Source of the DNA: an uncultured Clostridia bacterium
Lineage (GTDB): Bacteria; Bacillota; Clostridia; Oscillospirales; Ruminococcaceae
Assembly (NCBI GenBank): GCA_947631535.1
Contig: CANRLU010000001.1
Coordinates: 83,532-123,755, forward strand
Length of the DNA stretch: 40,224 nucleotides
Direction: 5' to 3'
In this document: piece after piece, positions 7,445-15,320 of the stretch
Layout: each line of letters opens with the position of its first letter
Numbering within the stretch: position 1 is the stretch's first letter
The notes under the pieces: model-generated
The model's database searches: none
Told to the model about the DNA's origin: nothing
What the model saw: the letters and a program-made list of their open reading frames with translations, nothing else
Made by a program: the position numbers and the translations under genes

Positions 7445-8581
7445 TTAAGCTTTGCCGCTTCTTCCGCCCGTCACAGCCGAATAAAGCTTCGGCAGCAGCC
7501 TTTCAAACAGCATCGCGAACACAAGGCAGGCAAAAAACGTTATCACGGGCGCCCCGAAATATATAAGTGCCTGGGAGACCGCGCCGTCCGGCAGAAGTTT
7601 AGCGCCTATCTTTTGCAAAAATCCCATTGCCGGCTCGTGGAAGAGATATATTGCGAAGCTGTAGCCCGCGGCTTTAAGGAGCCTTCGCTCGGCCTTTTCG
7701 GACCTGAAGACCGTGGCGAACCTGAAGAAGAAGCAGAATCCGAAGATGACGGTGAGCTTTCTGAAGAACTCGTCGGCAAAGCGGTCGTTCATAAGGCAGA
7801 AAAGCCCTATCGAAGCGGCGTAGAGCAGCGCAATTACCGGCGCGGGTATCCTGTCGAGCTCGCAAAGGTGCCTTTGATATTTCACTGAATAATATCCCAG
7901 GCAGAAATAAACGAGCGCCGAAGAGCTAAGGCAGAATATGCCCGTCTGAATATCGAGCACGTAAACAAGCGCGAGAAGCACGAGCACCGCCTTGGGGAAG
8001 CGGTCAACGGCCTTTTTAAGAAGCGGCGCTATAAGATTTAGGACAAAAAGATCCCTTAAGAACCACAGCGGCGAAACGAACGGCGAGTAAAAGCTCCCCG
8101 CACCGCTGCTCGGAAGTATCCCGAAGAAGCCGTCGATATAGTCCACAACTCCCCAATCGGCTATTATTTTGCTCTCGTTGCCGAAAAACCCGCTTATAAC
8201 CGGAAGCTTCTGCGCGACAAAATAGGCGGCTATCCAGAAGGCGTTGAGTATGAAATACGGTGCGATAAGAGTGCGGAGCTTTTTGCGGACGTTGTCGGCC
8301 CAGTCGAACTCGCGGCGGAACAAAAGTATCGCCGAGATAAAGAAGAATCCGGGCACCGAGCATCGCACGATAATGTGAGAAATAAGATATTTGGCGGTTT
8401 CGAGCCAGGCGGGCGCCTGCAAAAGGATATCGCCGTCGGAAAAGGAGATAACGGCCTCGTCGGCGTGCCAGAAGAGCACCATAACGGTGAGCCACACCCT
8501 TAATATCTGTATCCGCTTCGATTCTTCCGCGCCGATGCCGTATGCGGCTCTCGGCAGCGTTTTGCTCTGTAATGGAACCAT
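7445..8581 (-). CDS. Acyltransferase family 3 membrane protein
   Basis: 378 residues with roughly ten membrane segments. The N-terminal helix ILRVWLTVMVLFWHAD holds the family's conserved histidine, and a SPLWFLRDLFVLNL segment follows mid-protein; both are typical of the Acyl_transf_3 (OafA/NodX-like) family. Members transfer acetyl, succinyl or similar groups to extracytoplasmic sugars, so this gene probably decorates the polysaccharide. The ATG start at 8581 follows a GGCGGGG segment that can pair with CCTTT to form a small hairpin over the ribosome binding region. The 43-bp gap upstream is one of the largest in the operon. Confidence 0.85.
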   Translation of the reverse strand: MVPLQSKTLPRAAYGIGAEESKRIQILRVWLTVMVLFWHADEAVISFSDGDILLQAPAWLETAKYLISHIIVRCSVPGFFFISAILLFRREFDWADNVRKKLRTLIAPYFILNAFWIAAYFVAQKLPVISGFFGNESKIIADWGVVDYIDGFFGILPSSGAGSFYSPFVSPLWFLRDLFVLNLIAPLLKKAVDRFPKAVLVLLALVYVLDIQTGIFCLSSSALVYFCLGYYSVKYQRHLCELDRIPAPVIALLYAASIGLFCLMNDRFADEFFRKLTVIFGFCFFFRFATVFRSEKAERRLLKAAGYSFAIYLFHEPAMGFLQKIGAKLLPDGAVSQALIYFGAPVITFFACLVFAMLFERLLPKLYSAVTGGRSGKA

Positions 8582-8624
8582 ATAAAAGGCCCCGCCTTTC
8601 GGTGAAAATATTGTATGACTGCCG

Positions 8625-9674
8625 CTACCTTCCCTGCTTGAGCGAAAGAAGGAGTTCGAGCAAAGAATACGCCCGAAGCTTCATAAGCAGCGCGGCGGCA
8701 TACTGCCTAAAAGGCAGCTTCTCAATGGGATACTCCGCCAGGACCTTTTTCAGCTCGCCGTCTTCGCAAAGGTCTTTGAGCCACTGCCTCACCTGCGCCC
8801 TTCCGGCGGACTTTTTCTGCCTCACGGCCGCTATGGCGCTTCGGCGCGCACGCGCTATCAAAAATCTGCCGCAGCGAAGCGATACCTCGCTCTCGGGGTA
8901 AAGCGGCGCAAGACGGCGCTTTATTTCGCAGTAAAGCTCTTTTACCTTGCCGAAGCGGTCGGCCCTGAAGGTTTTAGTGAGCGAGCCCGCATTGGCACAG
9001 TAATAATACACCGGCGAGGCTTCCGTGGCGACGGTGCGGCATTTTTGCAAAACGTCGATGTCGAATATCACGTCCTCCGAGATAAACTGCCGCTCCGAAA
9101 CGAACCTTATGCCGTTATCCTCTATTATGCTCCTTCGAAACAGCGCCCGCCACACCGATACCTCCATAACGGTATCGCGGGTACGGCCCGGCGCAGTGGC
9201 GACAAAGTCCAAAAGAAGCCCGCGCATCTGCTCTTCGCCGCTCCAAAGCCTTTCTTTTCCGTTCTCGGGAGCTTCGGTTATCCCGTCGGCGTCGCTGTAA
9301 TATATCCCGCCGTACACTATGTCGGCTCCGGTTTTTACGGCGCGGTCGTAAAGCTTTTCGCACATGTCTTGGGTGACGAAGTCGTCGGAATCCACAAACG
9401 CCGCATATTCGCCCGCGGCGGCGTCAAGGCCGCTGTTTCGGGCATATCCGAGCCCTGCGTTTTGCTTATGTATCACCTTTACCCGCGGATCGGCCGCCGC
9501 AAAGCCGTCGCACATTTTGGGGCAGCCGTCGGGCGAGCCGTCGTCCACGAGTATTATCTCGATATCGGAAAAGCTCTGCCCCAAGAGCGACTCCATACAC
9601 CTCTCAAGATAAGGCTCCACCTTATACACCGGAACGATTATGCTTATCGCCGGAATGTGCTGACTGCCGCTCAT
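8625..9674 (-). CDS. Glycosyltransferase family 2
   Basis: 349 residues. The N-terminus gives ISIIVPVYKVEPYLERC (about residues 10-26), then IILVDDGSPDG (about 39-49) and AAFVDSDDFV (about 89-98), the standard GT2 nucleotide-binding and DXD elements. The C-terminus is basic and rich in Leu/Lys, consistent with peripheral membrane attachment. It overlaps the upstream Fe-S protein gene by ATGA (9671-9674). It resembles the GT2 genes at 6394 and 14259 in layout (each reads [IL]DD[GS]S.DG and contains a D-D pair after FAD/FVD/YVD), so the three are likely paralogues acting at successive sugars. Substrate unknown. Confidence 0.87.
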   Translation of the reverse strand: MSGSQHIPAISIIVPVYKVEPYLERCMESLLGQSFSDIEIILVDDGSPDGCPKMCDGFAAADPRVKVIHKQNAGLGYARNSGLDAAAGEYAAFVDSDDFVTQDMCEKLYDRAVKTGADIVYGGIYYSDADGITEAPENGKERLWSGEEQMRGLLLDFVATAPGRTRDTVMEVSVWRALFRRSIIEDNGIRFVSERQFISEDVIFDIDVLQKCRTVATEASPVYYYCANAGSLTKTFRADRFGKVKELYCEIKRRLAPLYPESEVSLRCGRFLIARARRSAIAAVRQKKSAGRAQVRQWLKDLCEDGELKKVLAEYPIEKLPFRQYAAALLMKLRAYSLLELLLSLKQGR

Positions 9675-10918
9675 ACGCTTCCTCCCCGCCCGCGGCCTCT
9701 GAGCCTGCCGAGCATCGATTTTACGCCGCGCCTTATCCCTTTCGGGACGCAGGCTATAATGCTCTCCTTTATCCTGTCGGCCCTGAAGAGCTTTTTGTAT
9801 TCGCGGTCAAAGCCCCCGTATCCTCCACCGATATACGCCTTTTCAAGGAGCTCTCGCTCCGGCCTTTTCCTGCTCGGCGCCCTGAGCTGATCGTTGTGCC
9901 GTGCGGCCTTTTCGGCCTCGGCGGGCATTACTTTAAGGCTGCCGCGGCAACTTTCAAACAATTCCGCGCCTTTTTCGGTGGTTATCAGCACGCAGGAAAC
10001 TCCGTTTTTGTTAGAAAGACCGTATTTTCTGACGGCGTCGGGATATTCCTCATGAAATCCCCAGAAGTCCCCCACGGTGATGTCTGCTGCGCGTTCGAGC
10101 CTTGCGTATTTGCAGTTGTAGCAGCTCTCGCGGGATATCAGCCCCTTTAAAAACGCAGCGAAATAAGGCAGCGTCCTGCCGTTTTTTATGACGGTTTTGC
10201 GGCTGCCGTCCGGCATTTTCATCTCAAAGGCGCACATAACGCCCTGGCCCTTGCTCTTTCCGCGAAAATTCACCGACTCCGTCTTTCCGCCCGACTCCTT
10301 CTCGGTAAACCCGATAAGCTCGCGCATCATCTTAACGCTCGGAACGCCGTGGCAGATAAGGTCGAGCGTATAAAGCCCGCTGCGGTCACCGCCGAGATAG
10401 CTTTTGAGCGCGGCAGTCTGGCAGGGGGTCCCCGAAAACAGGACCTCTCTGCCGGCGTCGAGGTCTTCTCTGACCTTTTTGTATATGCCCTCCGTCCTGC
10501 TCTGGGCATACTTCGAGCCGCGTATGGGCCTTAGGTCTTCAAGGCTGTCCGCCCTGACGTGAGCAGGAAAGAACCCGCCCCCGTCCTCGCACATTTTTAC
10601 GCCGTAGACCGTTCCGCCGCTTTTAACGACGGCTTCCGAAAGCACGGCGGCTATCCCTCCCGAGGACGAGCTTTTCAGTATATCCTCAGAGACCGCCGTT
10701 GCCGCCCACGCGCAGATCGGCTTATTCAGCTCAACGCCGTTCTGAAACGCGCATACCCTGCGGCAGAGGCCGCACTCAACGCAGGCCTCGGAATCTATCT
10801 CTGGATACAAAAACCCCGACGCACCCTCCGTCATCTTTATCGCCGACTTCTGGCAGACATCGGCGCAGGCTCCGCAGCCGCAGCAGTCGGAAACGTTATC
10901 AAACAGCGTTATAGGCAT
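9671..10918 (-). CDS. F420H2 dehydrogenase/hydrogenase beta-like Fe-S protein
   Basis: 415 residues. Two N-terminal ferredoxin clusters are visible: C12/C13-C15-C18-C22 and C46-C49-C52-C56. These are followed by the FrhB/FdhB-type beta-subunit domain (SSSGGIAAVLSEAVV, then LFSGTPCQTAALKSYL, then LICHGVPS) and a later Cys pair in SCYNCKYA. Stand-alone homologues occur in many polysaccharide loci next to pyruvyl transferases, where their reaction is unproven; a redox step on a sugar or on a carrier-linked intermediate is the usual guess. The start at 10918 has GGAGG nine bases upstream and lies 20 bp inside the preceding pyruvyl transferase gene. No coenzyme F420 biosynthesis gene is visible, so the family name should not be read as proof of F420 use. 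Confidence 0.85.
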   Translation of the reverse strand: MPITLFDNVSDCCGCGACADVCQKSAIKMTEGASGFLYPEIDSEACVECGLCRRVCAFQNGVELNKPICAWAATAVSEDILKSSSSGGIAAVLSEAVVKSGGTVYGVKMCEDGGGFFPAHVRADSLEDLRPIRGSKYAQSRTEGIYKKVREDLDAGREVLFSGTPCQTAALKSYLGGDRSGLYTLDLICHGVPSVKMMRELIGFTEKESGGKTESVNFRGKSKGQGVMCAFEMKMPDGSRKTVIKNGRTLPYFAAFLKGLISRESCYNCKYARLERAADITVGDFWGFHEEYPDAVRKYGLSNKNGVSCVLITTEKGAELFESCRGSLKVMPAEAEKAARHNDQLRAPSRKRPERELLEKAYIGGGYGGFDREYKKLFRADRIKESIIACVPKGIRRGVKSMLGRLRGRGRGGSV

Positions 10919-11996
10919 CTTGCAGGTCCTCCGTTTTCCGTGATATAAGAACGCTTTCCCTCAGATATTCAAGGCTTTCCGCCCTCTTTTCGGCGATAAC
11001 GCCCCCGACTTTTTCATAATCTATCGGCTCGCCGCCGAAAGGAGCTTCGCCGGCCGAGAGCGTGCGGTCATTTATGCCGAGCTCCGAAAGAAGCGAATTT
11101 ACCTTTTTTATACGGCTCTCATTGGTGAGATACACCTTGAACTGCTTTTTATTGAGTATTGAGAACACCGCGCCGTGAAACGTCCCCGTAAACACATACT
11201 CTGCGTTTTTGAACATTCCCGTCCATTCAAAGGGCGTAAGGCCCGCGGTCACGCCGGAATACCTTTTGTCACATTCCCCTGCGCCGTAGACCCTCAGGCC
11301 GTGCTCGTCGGCGTATTTAAATATGCGCTCCCTTATTTCCGCGGGGAGCTTTTCGCAGTAATAGAACAGTATGTAAGGCTTTTGGGCCCTTTTAGGCTCT
11401 TCCGTCGGGCAGGGAACGAGAAAAGTCGGGTCAAGAACGCGAACGGCCTCTCTGCCCGAGACGTTTTTAATAAGCTCCGCCGTCCTGTCGTCCCTCGCGG
11501 AAAGGGCGGAAAATTTCTTTATTCCCTCGGCGACGTATTCCGGCACGTCTCCCTCTGCCGAGGTGTTTCCCACGCTCGGCGCATATGCCGTGAGGTTCTT
11601 GCACGAAAGCCCCTCGCCGAATTTTATCTTCGCCCTGCCCTTGGGGTCGTCGTAGTTCCAGACCTCGTCGCTGCCGACGATAATGCAGTCGAGCCCGAGG
11701 TCGTTCACCTGCTTTGCACTGAAACAGAGCTTTGTGAGAGCAAGGCAGTCTTTTCTCGCTTCGGAGAAAATATGCGGCAGCCTTGTTTTTTCAAGCCACA
11801 TTTTAAGCGTCTCCCTGCCGCGGTAGAACCTGAACCACCCTGCGGTGTTTATCAGAAAGTGCTTTACGTTTATGCAGTTCACTATGCACACGCTGTCTTC
11901 GGGGAATAGCTCCCTGAGAGCCTGCTGCAGGGCATATGCCTGCAAAAACGCCCCGAAATTGTTGATATAGTGGTGCGTAAGTATGCCTATCTTCAT
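10899..11996 (-). CDS. Polysaccharide pyruvyl transferase family protein
   Basis: 365 residues. The N-terminus MKIGILTHHYINNFGAFLQA and the following YALQQALRE are the hallmark of the PS_pyruv_trans family (CsaB/WcaK-like). The C-terminal half has the GT-B-like nucleotide site region with YVFTGTFHGAVFSI, where the TG.FHG motif is conserved. Such enzymes transfer pyruvate from phosphoenolpyruvate to form a ketal on a sugar. In Gram-positive bacteria pyruvylated wall polysaccharide is the known ligand of SLH domains, relevant because an SLH protein is encoded five genes upstream. It starts 1 bp after the preceding glycosyltransferase stop. The acceptor sugar is not predictable. Confidence 0.87.
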   Translation of the reverse strand: MKIGILTHHYINNFGAFLQAYALQQALRELFPEDSVCIVNCINVKHFLINTAGWFRFYRGRETLKMWLEKTRLPHIFSEARKDCLALTKLCFSAKQVNDLGLDCIIVGSDEVWNYDDPKGRAKIKFGEGLSCKNLTAYAPSVGNTSAEGDVPEYVAEGIKKFSALSARDDRTAELIKNVSGREAVRVLDPTFLVPCPTEEPKRAQKPYILFYYCEKLPAEIRERIFKYADEHGLRVYGAGECDKRYSGVTAGLTPFEWTGMFKNAEYVFTGTFHGAVFSILNKKQFKVYLTNESRIKKVNSLLSELGINDRTLSAGEAPFGGEPIDYEKVGGVIAEKRAESLEYLRESVLISRKTEDLQDAYNAV

Positions 11997-11997
11997 A

Positions 11998-13113
11998 TCA
12001 CATCGCTCCCGCCAGTTTCAGATATTCCTCCTGAAGCTTTTTGGCCTCCGCCTCAATGTTATAGCCGTGCAGAGTCATAAGCTCGGTGTTGTCCCGTCTT
12101 TCAGCGTTAAGACTTAACGCTTCCTCCATAGCTCTTGCCCAGGCTTCGGGACCCTCTTCGAGCCCTATGAACCTCGCCCTGTCGGTTATCCCTATCTCGG
12201 GCGTGACGTTTTTTGAGAAAATGCAGGGCAGGTCGGCGGCCTGCGCCTCGACTCCCACCACCGGAAGCCCCTCCCAGAGCGAGGGCAGCACAAAGCAGTC
12301 GAATGCCTGATACCATTCGTTGGCGTTTGGAACGCTCCCCGCAAAAATCACGGAGTTTTCCGCTCCGAGAGCCTTGACGCGCTCCTTTGCAGCTTCCTCG
12401 AGCTCGCCCTCGCCCAAAAGAACGAGCACTGCGCTCGGGTCGGACTTTAAAAGCAGGGCAAAGGAGTCGAGCAGGAATTTATGGTTTTTCTGCGCCATAA
12501 ATCTGCCGACATGGCCTATAACGTGCTTCCCGTCAAGACCGGCGGAGCTTCTTATTTTACTTCTGACGTCTTCGTTATACGAAAATCTCCCGAGCTCTAT
12601 CGCGTTGGGGATTATCCTGTAATCTCGGCTTTCGGCGACCTTTTTTCCGTAGTAAAACGCCGCCGCGGCCTCACCGCAGGAGTATCTGTGGGTGATGTTG
12701 GCGCCGAGCCTGCTCTTGCAGAAGTCCTTGAGAGGCCTTTTGATGTCCTTGGCGTTGTTGGCGCCGTGAGCGTGAAATATCCTCACGGGGATGCCGTTCA
12801 CCTTTGCCGCGTGGAGCGCATACACCCCGAAAGCTCCGTTATGCGCCTCGAGTATCCTGTATTCGGGGTGTTCCGCAAAAAGCGACTTCATATACGAAAG
12901 ATACTTCGGATATTTGAGCGGATTGAGCCCCGGCGTGCGGAATATCCTGCCGCCAAGGGCGGTTATCTCGCCGTCGTAGGCGCCCGGCTTCGACTTGTTG
13001 CACAAAAAGTCGAATTGCACCTTGTCCCTGTCCATATGGCGGTAATAATTCATGAGCATGGTCTCTATTCCCGCCCTGTCCATATTGCTCACCGAATGTA
13101 AAACACGTATCAT
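11998..13113 (-). CDS. Glycosyltransferase, GT4 (GT-B) type
   Basis: 371 residues from ATG 13113 (MIRVLHSVSNMDRAGIETML), chosen because it overlaps the upstream stop as ATGA and has GGGGGAAG at correct distance; a longer reading frame to 13140 is not needed. It has a GT-B fold: N-terminal MDRAGIETMLMNYYR loop, a linker, then the donor domain with VIGHVGRFMAQKNHKFLLDSF, LLGEGE and the E-x7-E region in LPSLWEGLPVVGVEAQA. This is the 'EpsF/CapM-like' pattern found in exopolysaccharide loci. It should add a sugar to the undecaprenyl-linked chain with retention. Donor unknown. Confidence 0.88.
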   Translation of the reverse strand: MIRVLHSVSNMDRAGIETMLMNYYRHMDRDKVQFDFLCNKSKPGAYDGEITALGGRIFRTPGLNPLKYPKYLSYMKSLFAEHPEYRILEAHNGAFGVYALHAAKVNGIPVRIFHAHGANNAKDIKRPLKDFCKSRLGANITHRYSCGEAAAAFYYGKKVAESRDYRIIPNAIELGRFSYNEDVRSKIRSSAGLDGKHVIGHVGRFMAQKNHKFLLDSFALLLKSDPSAVLVLLGEGELEEAAKERVKALGAENSVIFAGSVPNANEWYQAFDCFVLPSLWEGLPVVGVEAQAADLPCIFSKNVTPEIGITDRARFIGLEEGPEAWARAMEEALSLNAERRDNTELMTLHGYNIEAEAKKLQEEYLKLAGAM

Positions 13114-14228
13114 TTTTTCTTCCCCCTGCCACTGCGGCAAACCTCTTCGTAAAGCGAGAGCGTGTCGTCAACAACGGCCTCCCAGGAATATTTTTCTCTC
13201 ATAAATTCCGTCTGCGCCCCGAGCCTGCCGGCGGGAACCTCGGTATTTATCGCTTCTTCAAGCTTCTGCCTGAGATCGTCGGGGTCGCCGTGCCTGAATA
13301 AAGTCAGATATTCTTCCGGCGCGACTTTATTCTCCTCAATGTCGCTCGCGATGCAGGGCGCGCCGTAGCTCAGCGCTTCAAGAAGGCTCAGCGGCATACC
13401 CTCGACGTCGCTCGGAAGAACATAGGCCCGACAGTTGGAAAAAAGCTCGTCCAAAAGCGCGCCGCTCACGAATCCCGCAAACGTCACTCTGCCGTCAAGA
13501 GAAGCCTTTTCGCGAATTTTGTTAACATAGTCCGTGTCGTTGAGCCTGCCGGCTATCACGAGCTTCAAATCGGTATCAATGCCCTTAAAGGCGTCGAGAA
13601 GATAATGCAGCCCCTTTTCGGGGACGAGCCTCGCAAGAAACAGAATATAATCCCCGCCCCTGAGCCCCAGCTTTGCTATCTCGCTCGGAGCTCTCCGCGT
13701 TCCCGTGGTGATGCCGTTTCTTATAAACGATGTCTCCCTTTTATAGGCGTTTTCAAAGTAGTTCTGCATATTTTCCGAGAGGACTATCATTCTGTCCGCC
13801 CGCTTTACGGCGGTCTTTTCGGAGCGCTTTATATACCATGTCGCGAGGGAGCCCCACTTGCTGCGCTGCCAGTCGAGCCCGTGGACCGTAACGACGGTGG
13901 GTATTCCGAAGAGTCTTGTGAGCCATGACATTCCCGCAGGGCCTTCGGCGTGAAAATGTATGACGTCGTAGTGCCCGAAAAGCGCCCTGAAAGCCGCAAG
14001 GACTGAATAAACTATCACGTCCGAGCCCTTTATGTCCACGGTGGGAACGTCTTTCAGCGCAACGCCCTTATAGGTCTTCGCAGAGCGCTCCTGACCCTTT
14101 CGACGGCGGTTGTAAAGCACGACTTCGTGCCCTCTAAGCGCCATTCTCACGGCGAGCTCCTCGACGGCTACCTCTATCCCGCCCTCGCGCGAGGGGACGG
14201 TCTTGTGGCCTATCATAGCTATCTTCAT
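13110..14228 (-). CDS. Glycosyltransferase, GT4 type, rhamnosyltransferase-like N-terminus
   Basis: 372 residues. The N-terminal half reads MKIAMIGHKTVPSREGGIEV followed by AVEELA, and later VVTVHGLDWQRSKWGSLA. This combination is seen in the DUF1972/WchF-like group of beta-rhamnosyltransferases. The C-terminal donor domain carries DYILFLARLVPEKGLHYLL and LPSDVEGMPLSLLEALSYG with the E-x7-E motif. It would act on the lipid-linked intermediate, classically as the second sugar transferase; rhamnose specificity is only a suggestion. Its start is 30 bp after the GT2 stop and its stop overlaps the next transferase as ATGA. Confidence 0.86.
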   Translation of the reverse strand: MKIAMIGHKTVPSREGGIEVAVEELAVRMALRGHEVVLYNRRRKGQERSAKTYKGVALKDVPTVDIKGSDVIVYSVLAAFRALFGHYDVIHFHAEGPAGMSWLTRLFGIPTVVTVHGLDWQRSKWGSLATWYIKRSEKTAVKRADRMIVLSENMQNYFENAYKRETSFIRNGITTGTRRAPSEIAKLGLRGGDYILFLARLVPEKGLHYLLDAFKGIDTDLKLVIAGRLNDTDYVNKIREKASLDGRVTFAGFVSGALLDELFSNCRAYVLPSDVEGMPLSLLEALSYGAPCIASDIEENKVAPEEYLTLFRHGDPDDLRQKLEEAINTEVPAGRLGAQTEFMREKYSWEAVVDDTLSLYEEVCRSGRGKKK

Positions 14229-14258
14229 CTGCTCTCTCCTTTCCGTAAACCGCTGATG

Positions 14259-15284
14259 CTATCTTCCCTTTAAGGCGGCTACAGGCGCCTTGAGCGCCTC
14301 ATACGCCCTCAAAAACACATATGCCGCGCGGTATCTCTTCTTTTTTATAAGCCGAAGCACGGCCTTCTTCTTGAATTTGAGCCTTGTGAACCTTGCGTTT
14401 TCAAGACCTTCGCGTATCACGGGGCTGTCCATATGCGCGGCAACCCTTTTAAGCTCGCCCGAGTCCTTTGCCGCGGCGGTGCGCTCCATAAAGATAAAGC
14501 AGGTAAAAGCCGTGTATCTGTCTATCTTTTCGGAAAATCCCTCGCCGTGCTCCGAAGCCGTGAGGCGCATCTCGCGCAGCAGGTTTTTGAACTGCTCGAA
14601 TATGCCGTCGCCTATTCCGCGGGAAAGCGAAGACTCCCTTATCCTGTAGAAATAGGTCACTTCCGAACTGACATATATGCTGCTCATCGAATAGAACACC
14701 TCGGTGAGGCATAAAAGGTCTTCGCCGAACTTTAGGCCCTCGGCTATCCTCATCTGGCAGGGGTAAAGCACCGAGCGGCGCATGGCATGGCCTATCATCT
14801 GATATTGCAGGTGTTCCCATTCCGTATTCATGACCGCAAGGGGATAGATCTTTTCTTTCAGCATATCTCCGGAATAATATCCGTCTTCTATACATTCGGT
14901 GACCTTTTTCGAACGGTCGCCGTAGTCGTAGAGCTTTGCCGTGAGTATAACGTCGGCCCCGCTTATGCGGATCTTTTCGCCGAAGTGCAAAAGAGCCCCC
15001 GGCGCAAGCCTGTCGTCGCCGTCAACGTATATCACGTATTCTCCGCCCGCGGCCATAAGCCCCGATTTTCTCGCTCTGTCCGGCCCGCCGTTCGGGCGGT
15101 GGATAACGCTCACCCTGCTGTCGGCAGCGGCGTATTCGTCGCATATTGCCGGACAGCCGTCGGGCGAGGAATCGTCAACAAGAATAAGCTCGAAATCGCT
15201 GAAATTCTGACTGAGTATGCTTTCTATGCACTCCCTTAAATACTCCTCGACCTTATATACCGTAACTATTATCGAAAAAAGCAA
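14259..15284 (-). CDS. Glycosyltransferase family 2
   Basis: 341 residues from TTG 15284. A TTG at 15293 sits directly against the GAAGGAG site with no spacing, whereas TTG 15284 is nine bases away and lies just before the first beta strand (FSIIVTVYKVEEYL), so it is preferred. GT2 elements are LILVDDSSPDG and YVIYVDGDDRL. The C-terminal third is basic and helical. It is the first glycosyltransferase in the operon, 36 bp after the SLH-SGNH gene. The substrate is unknown. Confidence 0.85.
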   Translation of the reverse strand: MLFSIIVTVYKVEEYLRECIESILSQNFSDFELILVDDSSPDGCPAICDEYAAADSRVSVIHRPNGGPDRARKSGLMAAGGEYVIYVDGDDRLAPGALLHFGEKIRISGADVILTAKLYDYGDRSKKVTECIEDGYYSGDMLKEKIYPLAVMNTEWEHLQYQMIGHAMRRSVLYPCQMRIAEGLKFGEDLLCLTEVFYSMSSIYVSSEVTYFYRIRESSLSRGIGDGIFEQFKNLLREMRLTASEHGEGFSEKIDRYTAFTCFIFMERTAAAKDSGELKRVAAHMDSPVIREGLENARFTRLKFKKKAVLRLIKKKRYRAAYVFLRAYEALKAPVAALKGR

Positions 15285-15320
15285 AAAGTCCAACTCCTTC
15301 GGCGCCGCACCGCGCCCGTT

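Noticed and set aside
9045-9890. 281-codon plus-strand frame
   Set aside because: Antisense to two supported genes (GT2 and the Fe-S protein) and spans their junction.
9671-10918. True coenzyme F420 hydrogenase subunit
   Set aside because: No alpha, gamma or F420 biosynthesis genes nearby, and the context is polysaccharide synthesis.
12481-13101. 206-codon plus-strand frame inside the glycosyltransferase gene
   Set aside because: Antisense shadow of a well-supported GT4 gene; no ribosome binding site and no domain.
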